The translations under genes were made by a program, and so were the position numbers. Positions 34,301 through 49,300 of a stretch of 64,000 nucleotides of DNA are shown here, in pieces. The stretch is from Cruorifilaria tuberocauda (taxonomy: Eukaryota > Nematoda > Chromadorea > Rhabditida > Onchocercidae): positions 1-64,000 of the forward strand of contig JABVXU010000019.1 in NCBI GenBank assembly GCA_013365365.1, read 5' to 3'. How positions within the stretch are numbered: position 1 is the stretch's first letter; every line of letters starts with the position of its first letter. The notes beneath the pieces were generated by a model. It saw only the letters and a program-made list of their open reading frames with translations. It was not told where the DNA came from and did no database searches.

Positions 34301-37300
34301 AGCAAAATATTTTTTTATTTGTTAGCGTAAGCTACAAATAGAAACGATTTGCGTTTCTTTCAAATTGATTTATTTCTGTTCGTATTTTAACGCCTTGCAG
34401 AATTAAATGTCTTTTGAACATTGTTTGGATATAGATTTAAAATTCGTCCGGGAATATAGCTATATTTTAAACGTGGGTTCCGTGAATTGTTCTTTTGCTC
34501 ATCAGTTGCTAAGAATAGTTGACAGAAGTTCACTTCCGAGTTTCAGGAGTTTTTCTTTTAGGTTTTTGCTGGAACGGACTTTCCAATCGAATTAACAGAA
34601 GAGCTGCACGCAACTTTGTTACCGTTCCTTGGTGAACAGCAAATGGAAGAAATTTTGGCTAAGGTGAGCAATCATCAGAAAGATATCAAACATAGTTAGG
34701 GAAACCATACAGTTCGATTAATTTCAGTCTGTCATCAAGAGGCACGATAGGTTTGCATCTCGATTACATTATATTATTTTTTTATCCTGCTGTTCCCAGT
34801 AGTGCACTATTCCAAAGAAATAAAAATTACACAGAACATGTTTTGATTTTTTGCTGGATAATCTTATGCTTCAGTTCAAATCAAAAACAATTTTTCAGAA
34901 ATATATCCATCAACAAAACCCAGACTTGAAGACGTCGGCTGATTCCTGTATGTTTCTTATATTTTCACATGAATTCAAAAATATTTTCATTTTTTTTACA
35001 GAAGTACCATTCGGTTTATTTAATTCGAGAGCTTTTGAATTGAGTGTAAATAATTTCTAACTGCAGCGAAATAACTTGTTTTAGCTGAATCAGCTTTGAA
35101 AAAAGCAATATCTATAGCGAGCAAAAGTAATTCTCGACCTCGCTGCAGACAGTATAGCATTCGCTTGAAACTTCCTCATGAACCATGTATTGATGTTGCT
35201 CGAAAATTAATCACTCTGCTGTGTGATTTTGAAAAGCAGCTTCCTATATTAGCTAAATTGATAATATGTAAAGTAAGATTATTTTATATCTTTCATGTGC
35301 TTCTGATGTGTTTCCCTCTTTTAAAATGTTTTTGGCAAAATTTGAATGAAACTATTCGAAATAGTGAAAACAAGGGCCAACACATTGAGTAATTTCGACG
35401 AACAATCGTTAGATCGATGTTGATTATTCCAATTACTTTGTGAGCATTTTCAGGTTGTTGCTCGCATATGCATTAGTGCATCTCACCATGCCATTCCTTT
35501 GGTTTGTGTATTGGAGGGTCCAATTGATAAACTGATAAGAATTGGTTGGTACTATGAATTAAAAAAAATCCTTGAAATTATTATATTACCGTTTTGAATG
35601 ATCCAAACGTCAATTATGTTTATTGGCCAAGTGTCGTTCAAGTACTAGAATTACTGTTTGAAATTCTTTGCTTATATGGAACCACAATTAAAGGGAATCA
35701 TAATACTTATAATTATAATACTTTAAATCGAATAATGAGAAATTTCCATTAGATCTATTTACTTGAAAAATCTACTTGCCTCAATTTCCTTATTTTTGTT
35801 CATTCATTTTTATTTTAGGATTAGAGGAGCAAAGTACTGGTTTACTGAAATATGCAGTCTTACACTTAATTTTGGATGTTATTGAGGCGGAATCACGTGC
35901 TGTCCTTAAATTAAATGCATCTTCGAAGAATAAAGTTTCTGTGAAGACTAAGGATTCAAAGACATCTGAAATATCAGAAGAGCTTGATTTGCTTTGCATG
36001 TATCATACAGGATGTCATTTTATTGATATTATTCTTCGCGGTAAGTTTTATTTTTGATTTCTGAACGAACTATTCTCCTTGTAGTAATGTTTAAGCTGAT
36101 TTTCATGCTCTTAAATTAATTATGAGATATTCTCGACGGTAAAGCAAATTTTGGTATTTAACGATTTACGAACAGTTTTTTGCTAATTCATACCATTTAC
36201 AGCAAAATCCAAGAATGAAATAATGGAAGACGTGGAAGGACGAAAATCAACCGGCATTACGGCTGCTGTATGTTGCCTTCCGGAAGCTTTTTGCGGAGCA
36301 AAAACTTCTCAGTCCTTTAGCATCGCAAAGTATAGTTTGCTCGCGTTATAGATTATCTGCATTCTAATTGATTTTGCAGCAGGTCAACTGAGGTATAATG
36401 ATATTAATTTAAATAGCCATGAAGTACAAGTTTCACTTCTAGCTATGATGAACAACCCGAGTTAGGATCCGAACTATTCGAAACATTGATACATCAAGCT
36501 CTAGTAAACACCAGACAAGCAGTAGTACCAAACGGTCCCAATAATGAAACTCGAAATCATACTTACCAGAAGAAGTAAGCTGTCTACTCTTTCAGAGATT
36601 AGTCAGTTAAAGTATTGGTTATTTGTATTTTTTCCAAGTCGCTTATACGTTTCAACGGAGTAAAGAAAAGAATGTCAAAGACATGAAAAGTTCTTATCTA
36701 GAACAGACAGTAATTTGCTTCCTTGCTGTAGTTGCCGTTTGCATTTTTAGAGCTAAGGAAGTGATCAAGGAAAAACTTGCAAAAGGTGAACGATTTTGTT
36801 ATGTGTTTCGATGGATTGATGATCTTCTGGAAGCGGAAGAGCAAGCTGCGCGTTCCTGCAACGGTGTACGTTGTATTGTTTTCAGTTTTATGAAATATTT
36901 TTATTTTATTTACACTGGGAAAATTTAAATAATTCATAACAGTTTCTCGGTTTGCTTTTCTTCTGCTTTTTTGTACTGAAGGTGAATTAAATATCAAATC
37001 AGATAATTTAGGTCTGTTTGATTTAAGATTCCACTTTAGATTAGGCATGATGGAATCTTCGTTAGTTATTGATTGGAATTTGAATGGATTAGTGAAGTTA
37101 AAAATGTTAAACACTATGATAAATGGTATTTCCTTTTGTCATGGATTAAGTCAATTAGTGCTGCAATTCTTACATTGATTCCTGATTTCTATCTTTTATT
37201 AAATGGCCCTTCATTTTCTAGGCTGTATTGCTTAACGTCATATTTTAGGATCTAAAATCATATCTGGAAATAATGGAAATGCAACTATCCTTAAAAAAAT

Positions 37301-40300
37301 CATCTAAACATGATGGATACACAACTACATCAAAGTCAGCATTTGTTGCTTGTTGCATATCGGAATATATGCGTTGTCTCAATGACAAAAGAAGCGGTTA
37401 ATCTTTTTTTCGGCTCTTGGTGATACATTTTAATTCAAGAAAGCCATTTTTTTTTTGTTTTTAAATTTTCAGAATTCAATTTAGATGAATCAATACATGG
37501 TCTCTCATCTTCCTTACCTATAGCTGAACCAGGATCCAGTTCACCTTCTGCTCCTGAATCACCAGCGATACGCACGATCGATGTAGAAATGAAAGAAAGT
37601 GAACATAAAGTAGCGCAGAACGAAGATATGGAAGTGATGAAAAAGACGGTTGATTTTGCAGATAATCTTTTTCATAATACTACAAAAGGTATTTCAATTT
37701 TTCTTTCTCGAACGTTGCAAATTTATGATTTGTTATTTGCTGGATCATTGATTGGGTTATTCATCAGCAAACCGAATTGACGTGGTAATATTTTGTATTT
37801 TTTTTAATGTGTGTTAAAAATATTTTCTAGCGGTGGTGAATTCTGTCTTTGAATTTCAACACTTAGAAGCACGAGAATTGTACAACTTTGCAATTCAACG
37901 TGAAGAAGCTTCCATGGAAACGGTTACTTTCTTGCTTGAAATTAGTAATATTCTTTGAAAAATGATGAAATTTAGGATTTCTAAAATGGATTCGTCGATA
38001 ATCTAATTCGACAGTTAGATCAGGCGACTGTTTGATAAAAGAGTGCAGTTCTTTATGAAATTGATTACGTTTTGCGGAAATATTTAAAATATCTGTTCCT
38101 TATTTTCAGGAGCCATGCTGTTCAGCTTTTTCTACCTTTTCGGAAAGTAAAGTAAAGAAAGGCATGGAAAAATGGGTACCGGTGAAATGGATGCCGAAAA
38201 TAGCCATGAGCAGAGAGATTTACGTGGAACATATAATGGCTTGCTTTCTAGTATGTTATACTGTGGAAAAATTAAAGTGTTCTACATAATTAGTGAACTG
38301 AAGATTTTTTCCTTAAAATTATTTCCCTGATACTGAGTCTTTATACACAAGCTTTTGCACATGCCCGAATGTTTAGTTAAGCAGATGACTTAAATTTTTT
38401 GAACCTAAAGCTCTACATTAGAGCTGGATATAAAAATTTAGTATTTTCAAGTTTGGCACTGCCGAGATTTTCAGTGCATTTTGAATTCATATAACTTGAG
38501 TGCTATTAATCACTTGAACTTTTCTCTGCGTTGCAGTAGTGAAAATAGAGTTAGCAGTTAAAAATTGGTGGAAGATTAACGAAGAATAAGCCAGTGATAA
38601 ATAGTGTTTTTTTTAGAGTGAATTACGACTGGCAAGAAATGACATCCTGGTGCAACCTTGTTCTTTTGTGTGTCCTGATCATTTGACACAGCAGTTAGGC
38701 TTAAATCAACATATTCATTGCATGAATATGGATTTCCTTGGTGATGTTATTACAAGGTCATTTTTATGATTTTTTAATAAGTAAATTCAGAAAGTAAAAA
38801 AGTGAGCCATGTCAATTTAAAGCAGTCTCAACGATTGTCATTTTTTTAGCAATGGCTTATTGAAGACTATTTTAATTATTATGTAGGTATTCAGTTCGAG
38901 ATCTGAGTAGGTGGAGGGCTTGTTTGTTATCTCGTCCTCGATTACCGGAAGATGAAACGATGCGTGCACGACTTGGAGAAACACTGAATGCAACCAGCGC
39001 TGCTCTTGGACGATTTATTCAGTCCATTTCATCTGGTGATTCTGACGAAACCGTTCAACAACTTCTTACGTTTTGCTTGGATTTCGAAGCTGGTCTTATT
39101 CGTAAGACATTTTATAATTTGATTTTGATTTCAGCATACAAACTCTAATGCAGCGGTTATTAGTATTGCTTCTAGTTTTTCGAAGAACAAATTTAGAACA
39201 ACAATATTTCTATCAAAGTAAATTGTGTTAATTTCAAAGTTTAGTGTTTTTTTTTTAAATGTTTTACTGAACTTTTTAGTTTGCGAATTTTTGCCAAATA
39301 ATTTAATATTTCTCTAGATTCAACGAAGAAATTGCCTACAATTGGTAGATGTATACTTCCCGCTGAAAATATAATTTCCATTGTGAACTTCGCGGTAGTG
39401 TCGAATTCACTTTCTGAACACTTGTGGGTGCTAGTACTACGTATTCTGGATCTCATAGTAAAAAATGATGTAAAAATTTATAATTTAATACATCAGTTCA
39501 AAATATAGAAGAAAATATATTATATAAATTTTATGTAGTTTATTACAATGATTCGCTATTACAGATTTACTCTTGAAAATAATTTCACATTATATGTGCG
39601 TTTAATTTTTTTCTTTTATGGTGATAGACAATTTCGTTTGTAATCATTCAATTTTAGAGATTTTGAAATGATATAGAAAAATCCAGATTTCATTTTGCAT
39701 ACGAGATGTTTCTATATATGTTTTTATGGTTATCCAGTATATGTATTTTTAGTTCATGGCATCAAAGCTTCTGATTAATTCACCCCTTTTTTGCAAATTA
39801 ATTAATAATTTCTTGGTGAAAAGTATTTCAAGAGTTAATCAATCGTTAGCAGTAAGTTTTGACCAAGTTTTGAATTTGAAATTTGTGAACTGCTGTCTTC
39901 TTTGTTGTATTCGTAATTTCACTTCACTCACTCTACTAAGGATTATCGGATTTCTGTGCTTCTTCCTTGAAAACAAGAGTACTTGAGCAGTATCAATCCT
40001 TATCATTATTAGAATTAACTTTTTCTTGATTGAAGAAAGGAAGGGAATCATATCAGACTTCTTTTTTCAATTTGAAATTATCAAAAGTTTTACTTCTTGG
40101 CATTGCATATTTTTAGATCGGTCCTTCAACGGTAGGTATCTTCAAAAGTTTTATTACACGACTTCATGATTCGCATGATATTTCTCTTCGTGGTATTCTT
40201 TGTGTCAAAATTCTCACTACTCTCAAGAATATTTCTTCACAACAGTATGTTATTATTTGCTATATTTTTCTGAATTTAGTGATCTCATTTCACAAAATAA

Positions 40301-43300
40301 TTATCATGCTTTATGATTATTAGATTTGAAGAAATCTTCATAATAAATAGTGCAGAGAATTAAGACTAATGTAATTATTGTCAAGTCATCTCCCAAGATG
40401 GAAAGATGACTTCCGCCCTTCATATTTTAGCGAAATCATGACTTTCACGAAATCATTTATACAAATGGCTGAGGATGGCCAACTCTTATCTATCTTCAGA
40501 TGTGACGCAGATAGGATTATTTTGCTTATAATTACAGGGTTGATTTGATTAATTTCTCATATCCAATTGACTGTTTAGTTGAATTATTGAATGTTATGGC
40601 GAAATATGCATCAGACTATGTCAATGTAGCACGTAAGTTTTTTTCAGTTTTAAACCGGTTTGTTGTAATTTTGTAAATTCATTATAAAAGAACTAAATTT
40701 GTTCGGTGATGGGGAATATTCATTCAGTTATATACTTAGAAGAAGACTGGTAGATAATCTAAAATTGGACAAAGATACAATTTCAAATAAGCATCAATAT
40801 TCGTGAAGTATGTAAATATTAACATACATATCTTCGATGAGTAACTAAATAGACTTCAGGAAACTAAAATCTAGTTCAAAAACAATCAGCGATAACAGGA
40901 CGTTATCTATTCTTAGTTTTTTTGTGCTAAAGAGTCTGAAACGTTATACTTGTGATGTGTTGCTCTTGTTCAGATTGTACTTGAATGGTATAGTAATATC
41001 AAAAATAAATAATTTGTTTCTAGCGGGGGAGCTTGCTGGATATATATCATCATCAATTCACACAGCACGGAATTTCATTCATTATTACAAGACTTCTGGC
41101 AGTTATTCACTGGTTTCTGCTGATTCATATTTTCGACCGAATATATGCTTTCAAGTTTGATTTTATTCGCTTTCATAAAAAGATAGTATGAAGTGCTGTT
41201 TTCCCTACTAGCATATTATCAGGACTAGTTAATTTACTAATGGCTAAGCCAAGATTCTTCTAAACCGTTCCTGATGGAAGGCTTAAAACCAACAATAAAT
41301 GGCGTAAAACGACAAGCTGGTATCAGAGACAGTCAAGTGGCTCATTTTTTATGATTTTAGAATAGAAATAGAATTGTTTAAATGTGGCATTTCTACATTT
41401 AGGTCACACAAAAGATACCGACCAATGTGCAGCATGCATGCGAGAATGCAGATTTCCCTCCTTGTCCATATATTCCAGAACTGTGGGGGCAGTACAGTAC
41501 GCACTATTCACAGCTATCTGATGTGAGTTCCATTGGGAAAAGTACTTTTTAGAGAGCATATAAAAAAGAAGGGATAAATAGGGGATATTTTTGCCCATTC
41601 CTCCATTTCCGAAGCAATTTTTGTTTCTGATGTTCTATTATTGCTTGATAATGATTGGCTTATTTAGAACATCAAGTTTCATTTTGCTTTCCGTATTGTC
41701 ATATAATTGCATTTCTCTTATGGTGTCCATTCCCATCATGAAACATAGTTCGAGATACCAACATCTCTCATGCTTTACTGGAGTATAGGCTCCAATTCTT
41801 AATGAGTGAGTAGTCATTTCTGCAAACGAGGAATTCCCAAGTTTGTCCAGTCGCATCCATACTTACTTGTAGATAATTATTTACTTAAAGTCAGAAAAGG
41901 ACAGAGAACTCATAGTAATCCCAATACTTGGAAGTGCTTAACTATAATAATTTTAACATTAATAATGCGAAGGATTATTGTAAAACATTGAATTAGTGGA
42001 AATCTTCGTTTTATTGTTTTGCAAGAACGATTATCTATTGCACATTATCCAGTTGCTGTTGGATTTATCTTACTGTTATTAATTTGATATAGCAAACTTT
42101 TTTGACTTGTGCGTAAAGTGTTGAAAAGTAGTTATTTGAAATGAACGAAACATAGCCAGTCTACAACTAACACTTTCCATGAACACCTTATTCATTCGTT
42201 TAATTGTTTTATCACAGCAGTTTGTTGATCCAAAACGATCACCCACATCACGCAGTGATTCATTAAACCGTCTTTCATTTCCTCCTCGTTGGCAAAATCA
42301 GTCGAATATGTTTCGTCAGGTAATGCTAAATCAGGTAACTATGACTTATTTCGAATTTTTAATCTTGCATATACATAGGCCTAAATTGTTGAATTAGGCA
42401 AGCGGAAAGCTTGTTCCAAATTTACTGATTAGGTTTTCAACCTTATTACTTTAAAAAAGTAATAAAGTTGCTGGTGTATACGTATGCAATAGAAATTGTC
42501 TATTAAGAAAATTAGAATACAAATAGGCAAAAGTAAATCACCATTGGTAAAAAGGTGTTTCATTTAATGAATACTTGGCAACTGTCACTGCATCAATGAA
42601 TCATTCTAACGGTTTACCAGATTGCTTGTTATTTGGACCATTCAAATGAAGTTTCCGATCATTTATTGAATAGCTTTCCAAATGCAGTTGGAGAACTCTT
42701 TGAAATTGTGGCGATGTGCGAAAGTGCCGTTCCGGATGTAGATTTGATTTCTATGGAAAAGTAACTATCTTAGTGAATTATGCCCACTTTTTTTACTTTC
42801 AAGCTAAATTGATTTCGGCATCATTTCGAGTTAAACTACTCGAAAAAAGCCATCTAACGAATTAATATAATCAGTGAAGTATGTTGAACTATCAGGAAAA
42901 GTTATTATGAGTGATTATTATAACTTGACATTCAATCATCACGATGGTATTTTAAAATGTATATGATAAGAATGAAAAGTTATGACAGTTAAAATTTTAG
43001 CTGGAATCGCATAACTTTGGGCGATCACGCGTTATCGATGTTACTGAAAATATCGCAACGAGTATCGCGCGAGACGAAGTGTTTGTTCGAAATAGCTGTG
43101 CAAGTAATAAAACGCTGTGCTAATATATCTAATTACACGCTTTCAAAACCCCTTGCATTTGCATTCGTACAAATGCTAAAACTTAACCATAACCAGATTT
43201 GTTTCGCTGAACTTGGTAAGTTTTTTTATTCGTTTCTGATCTCTACGAGAAGTTTTGTTTTTAAAACGAATAATGCGGACATCTTTGTCGTAACACATAA

Positions 43301-46300
43301 ATTAGTTTATTTACTTCTTTCCCTTCTTCCTCTCTCTTTTTAACAACTTTGTTAAGTTAATGCAGAGGTACAAAGGGTCTGTCACTCTTTCATAAGCTTG
43401 TTTTCTAAGCTTGATAAAAAAAATGCAATATCATCCTAATTTTTTCTTTAAATCCAAAAGAAATTTATGCCAGCAAATTTGTTTCAGTTTTAAAAAAGGA
43501 AACTTTTCCCAAAGCACTAGACTATTCCTTGAAATGTTAATCATTGAAAAAGGATGAGACCTTTGCAGATCGGTTAAATTTGATCTTTCGGGTCGTGAAA
43601 TATAGTTTTTAATAATGCTGTAAGTACTATAAATACTCACATGTGCATCCGGTGAATGTACACAGCAATTGTATAATTTGAAATACTTTAGGTGGACATT
43701 TAATTGTGGCACGTGAATTGGAACGTTCTATTTTGGCTTCAGCAAACGATTGGACAGCTCCAATTTCTGCACCCCTTGTACGACAACTCGCTTCGTTGTC
43801 AGCTCAAGTGGCTGGTACCAATGATTATGGATGGCAAGCATCAAAATTACAAACTGATGTACAGGATGATGGATTGTACAATTATGCACCACTCTGTAAG
43901 TTTTTTAGGCTGGTTGAGATGTATTGAAGTCTGAAAGGAAGATAGAACGAGGTTTAGGAGAAGGTCATTTGTTGTAGATTAATTCAGGAATCCTTTTCGT
44001 TAATTTCTCAAATAAATTTATAGAAATTTTTTCAGCCGTAACCTTTGATTTTTAATATGATTTAAATTTGTGGGGAGAGATAGTTGGTTTTGATGCTGTT
44101 GTGTGTGGCACAGTCGAGTAGTTCCAAGAACTTCTTATTCTTTTACACAGAAGTTATAGCAACAGTCAGGAATAAGATTATCATTCATTGCAATAAAGTC
44201 GAGTGACGGAATAGGAGATAATTTGGGTTGAGATGCAATAATCAGGGATCGAATTGATAGCTTGGAGTGTCTCTATTTATACGGCTTGAAGTGGGCTTTA
44301 TGGAGATGAAAATCAAGGATGATTGATAATGATAATCGTGGGGCGGATCATTAGTTGATATACTTACAGCGATAAAAACTGTAAAATTAATGAAACAATG
44401 TAGATGAGTATCAAGATCAAGGATTGCTAAGTATGAGAGAAATTTGAGAGTTTAATTGAAACAATTGAAATGAGAATTGTTTAAGTGGTTAATACTCATC
44501 ATCCATTAAAGATGATGATGAAGCTGTGATAAGATAGATAATAGGTGACTTTTAGTCATTCCTTGAAAATGGTGAAATGACAATGAATTGAGATAGAAGA
44601 AAGCATAAGATCTGCTTTAACTGAGCGTGTCTACACAAAGACTTCCTAGCATATAATTTCATCATCTGCGGATCTAACATTTCCTCTTATTTGACTTTGG
44701 TTTTTTATCGACAATATCTGACTTGGTCCAAGTCGGAGCTCTCCTTATAATACGCAGTACTGGGGCTCCCTTAAACTAGTATCATAATTTCTAGGTACGA
44801 TAAGTTCTAATCAAACATCAAATGTTAGCGGCCAGTTGCTATCCTTAATTGCTGTTGCTGCACCGCGTCGTACTCGATCTGCTAATTGGAGTTATCAGTT
44901 TAATGAAGGTAGCGGAGAATGGTTTGATATCACTCTGAATCTTCCATATCACATAGTTTTACACGAAGTACAGATCCGACCCCATGTTCCTGCACTCAGC
45001 AGTAAGTTTCCTTTATTATTTACAATCTTGTGAAAATTTCGATCTTCAACTTTATACTGTTTAAACATTTCACTGTTTTCATTTTATGTTACTTTTCAAG
45101 CTTTTTTTGCAATTTTTTGTGCAGATATCTCTCTATTGTTTTCTGCATTCATGAATACTTTTTTAGCAGCTCCAGCAGCCGTTCAAGTTGAATTGTGTTC
45201 GGAAACATCTCTCACTCAGTGGTGTAATCTTGGTGCGCCACTGAGCACTACTGGATACAGCAAGATTCGTATTTCAACAGATTCATACAAACTTCCAGTC
45301 ATTGCCGTATGTGTAAAAATTTTTTTTAGTTTTCAACCTTTTTTAACTTAGATTTGAAGAAGTCGGGTTCTACTGCTTTTTTCTTTCAAATTTTTTAATA
45401 TGCTTTTCAGGTGCGCCTTTATTTTAAGAAACCACCAGACTCCACAAATTTATCCCTCTCACAAATACTGTTGTTGGGAATGAACTTCACTACTTCACTG
45501 TCATATACATGTCCAAAAAATACAGACTTGTAAGTTTATTTTCGAATTATCAGTGTTAACATCATCACTTCTGCAAAACAATTAATTGTAGAGTCAAAAT
45601 TTTTAGTGCTTTATCCTTCTTTCTTGCTCTCAATTTCCTTAACTAATCGCTGATTTATTTTTACATTATATTTTTCAACGATACATGCTTGTTAGATCAA
45701 ATCATTGCTGCCGTTTGCTCGCTTAATTATAAAATAAATGTAGATTTTATGACCATTTATGATCATAACATGACCATTCGTTTACCTACATCAACTACTT
45801 CTATCATTAAATAATGAATTTTTAGCTTAAAATTCTCGTCCTTAGCATTATGTAATTATTATAACCATACATCATTAAATAAAGAATATAGTAGTATGGA
45901 TATTTTGCTACTTCATTGGAAAAACCAAATAACTGTTCAATACTTCATTCGAATGATTTATAATCAAAATTGCAGCGTACAATGGCTTTCTATCATGGTG
46001 CAGTTATGTCATCTTGAGAAATACTGCATTTGGCAATATGCTCCGGAACTTCCACGTGCTGTCGTAGCACTCTTTTTGGGTCGACCGCTATCTAGTCTAG
46101 TTTATCACCGTATTTCAGAGCTCTTTTACCAAATCGATCATGAGCGGGCAGAGTCGTATTCGATCGTTGAATTGATTTTTCAGTACATAGGTCTATATAT
46201 TTCAATTCGTATTTTTAATCTTTAAAGCTATTAAAACATTGGAATTAAATGTATATATATGTTCGAAAAATTGAACCTCCTGCTTTTCGTGATATTTAAA

Positions 46301-49300
46301 TGCAATTTAAATATTTTTGGTTACAGAACAAGGCAATATTGTTACCAACGAGTCCTTAGAATGGCTTCCGAACCTACTCTTTACTTTATGTGCGCATGAT
46401 TCGCCACTGCTAGAAGATGATGCTATCAGAGTACAAAAGAAACACCAAATCTTTGTCATAAAACAGTGTCAAGTGCTTCTTGGTGTTACTTCTGTAATCA
46501 CTTCACAGAGTTACAAAAAGCCACTCCGGGTTTGTTCTACTTTTCAAAATTCGATATATTTCAGTTTAGTACAGGTTCTCTTACATGTTTTGTGTTTAAT
46601 TATGTGTTTAAAAAATAGTGAATTTTGATATGAAATCGCCATAATGATTAATGCAAGTTTAAAAAGTCGAATAAGGATTGTTCAAATGAAAGTGCAAGGT
46701 GTAACAGTACTCTCATTTAACAAGAAGAACAGTGTGATGTCCAGGATATTTTTTTGGTATCATGTTAGATGTTCATGGTAGTAGCAGAAATTAACTTTGA
46801 CTAAAATCCTGAATAGAAAATATTGATTAAATTTCAATAAATCCGTAATTTTCTATGAAGATTTTCAATCAATTTTCTTCGTCTCAGATATCATTAGTTG
46901 TACATCCACTTTCCTTTGAAGCATCTAGATGTTTTATTTGGCTCTTATTAACTTCTTGTTTTATCTACTGAAATATTCCGTGGGGAACCTCTATTAACAT
47001 TTTGAAAAGTGATTATCAACCCAATTCAGTACGATTGTAGTTACGGAAATCTTTTTCATTTTTACTGCATTATCGATTATATAAATTGAAAGAGTAATTG
47101 ATAAATGTTCAAATAGTTTGGGCGAAGAATGATAGGACACTGCAGCAAACAAGTTATGTAGGTGGGCAGCAAATGATGATTCGGAGTAATAAGAATAAAC
47201 GCACTGCTTGTGGACGAAGGATAAAAGGAAAAAGCGGACAAAGTTTGTGCATAAAAAATTACCGATAATGAATAAATGCTGAAATGATGAACCAAATTTG
47301 ACTCAATGTAGAAATATACTTGCCAGTCAGTTTGAATATCTTCATCGAGTATATTTCAGTCTTTGCTTACCGTAATATCCACTCTCTGTTTCTTCAAATG
47401 CTAATTTATATTTCATTTTCTTGCAAATTGCCAAGAGTACAAAATCTGTAGCGCATTTTGTATTTCGGTGAACGATAATGAGAAAAAGTATTATGTTTTC
47501 TTGGATTATTTGGTTTTAAAGAGACTTTTGATTTATTTGTGCATGCATTCAACAAAAGATAAGTACCTCATGTGGTAATTTTGTTCTTGTTAATGACATA
47601 ATCGTTAAATTTCGGAGCAAATAATATGTTGAAACTAAATGTTAAAGTATATTTGAGAAAGTTTTTGCAGGATGTTGCTGCTGTTTTGATTTGGACTGCC
47701 TCTTGTATTATTTGGCACAATATCAATGTAGAAGAGCGGCGTTTCGATACGTTAGCACTGTGCATGGATTTAACACCACAACTAATTCCGTTTGTTTTTT
47801 TCCGGTCTTTAGATATTGGATTTTGAAAATCTGTCTTTTAGTCTTCCAAGTTTATTCAGCGAGTTGGATCAACACTGTGGAAATATTATGTATAAAGTAT
47901 CGTTCCTTCTAAAATAACATTTGATCATTTCACGTTTTTGTGTTTATTAGATGGTCCAGGTGAAGAATCAGGAATTGATAAGTCAAACAGACTTTTATAT
48001 CGTAAGATTAAGTGACTGTAGATGCGAAATGCTCCGAATTCTGAAATCTGTAGGATGATTTTTAAAGGTTTTTGTGTGAAATGGCTGTTGATGTGAGCGA
48101 CCAATGCAATGATACGTTAGCAAAATCAGTATCTTGGTTGTTATGCTCGTTGATGCGTGGCGCACCACATCTTTTACGTAATGCATTGAAAGAGATCGGA
48201 TTATTAGATGTGAACGATAAACGTCAGTTTTTTTAATCATTTTCCCGTGAAGTATTTTATAGGACAATGCAAATTTCTTAACCAAGGATGTTAATTAAAC
48301 AATAGAAATATGTTTTAAATGGTCGGGTAAGTGTATGTTCGAAGTATTTTTAATAGCATAATAAGATACCGCTCTGTGAGTGTAATTGTGTGAACGAACA
48401 GAACTATGTTGTTCTGAATTTGAAGTTTATGAATAATTGTAGTACATTTTTGCATGAGAATCTATTTAATGTAATGTGTTCTCATCTAGAAGAATTCACC
48501 ACTATTGTGTATTATTTCATTAAACTAAAACATATATGCAATTAAATTTTAGCGAAAAGAGAAGGTATAGCCCAGAATGCATTTACTGTTGTGCAACGCA
48601 TGTGCCAGTCAAAGACGAGCGTATCACAGCTTCATTCCTTTGGTCTACTGCAATACTGGATCGATTTGGTTATTAGTTACTGCGAAGGTTAACTTCTTTC
48701 ATTGAAGAGTGATTTATTTAATCTTAATTAGGATAATGGTAGCTTTCTTTGTAGCTAAATGCTATGCAGCTGTAAAACGTTGTGTATTATTAATGTAGGA
48801 GTTTTGAGATTAGAAGTTGATAATTTTTAAGTTGATAAAAAAAAGTTGCTTTATAGTCATTTTCGATAATTTAATTAGTATAAGTTTTAGAAACAAATAT
48901 GGAGCATATGCCAATGTTAGTTAGCATAGTTCGCTGCTTGGCATCGTTATGTTGCATCGAAGATGTTGTCAAATTTCTGGATCTGATAGGCGGTTCACGT
49001 TTCTTTAATTCTCTCATAAAATGTGTCGTTCGATGTTCTGCTTCACCTGGTGATATGACTCGTATATCTGGTAAACAAAGCATCAAATTAGAGGATGCTA
49101 CTGTCAGTTTGCTTTCACAGTACGTTCTTTTTTCCTGAAAATTTATAGGAAATGAATATGGTTTCAGCGGTTTGGAAAAAAATTGGGTTAGAAATACGAA
49201 CTGTTAGCGTAAAGATCCAAAGAATGGAGAAAATGAATACATAGATTCAATAAAATAGAAAATAATGCCATTAGTTTTGTAGTTTAAGAATTCTAAACCC

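Noticed and set aside
36393..36405. 13-nt microexon candidate (CAGGTCAACTGAG) in BIRC6
   Set aside because: Including it breaks phase with the preceding and following exons. Joining exon 36203-36329 directly to 36443 keeps phase.
36698..37114. 138-codon minus-strand open frame
   Set aside because: Antisense to BIRC6 exon 60 and its intron. The composition is the complement of coding sequence, and there is no family motif.
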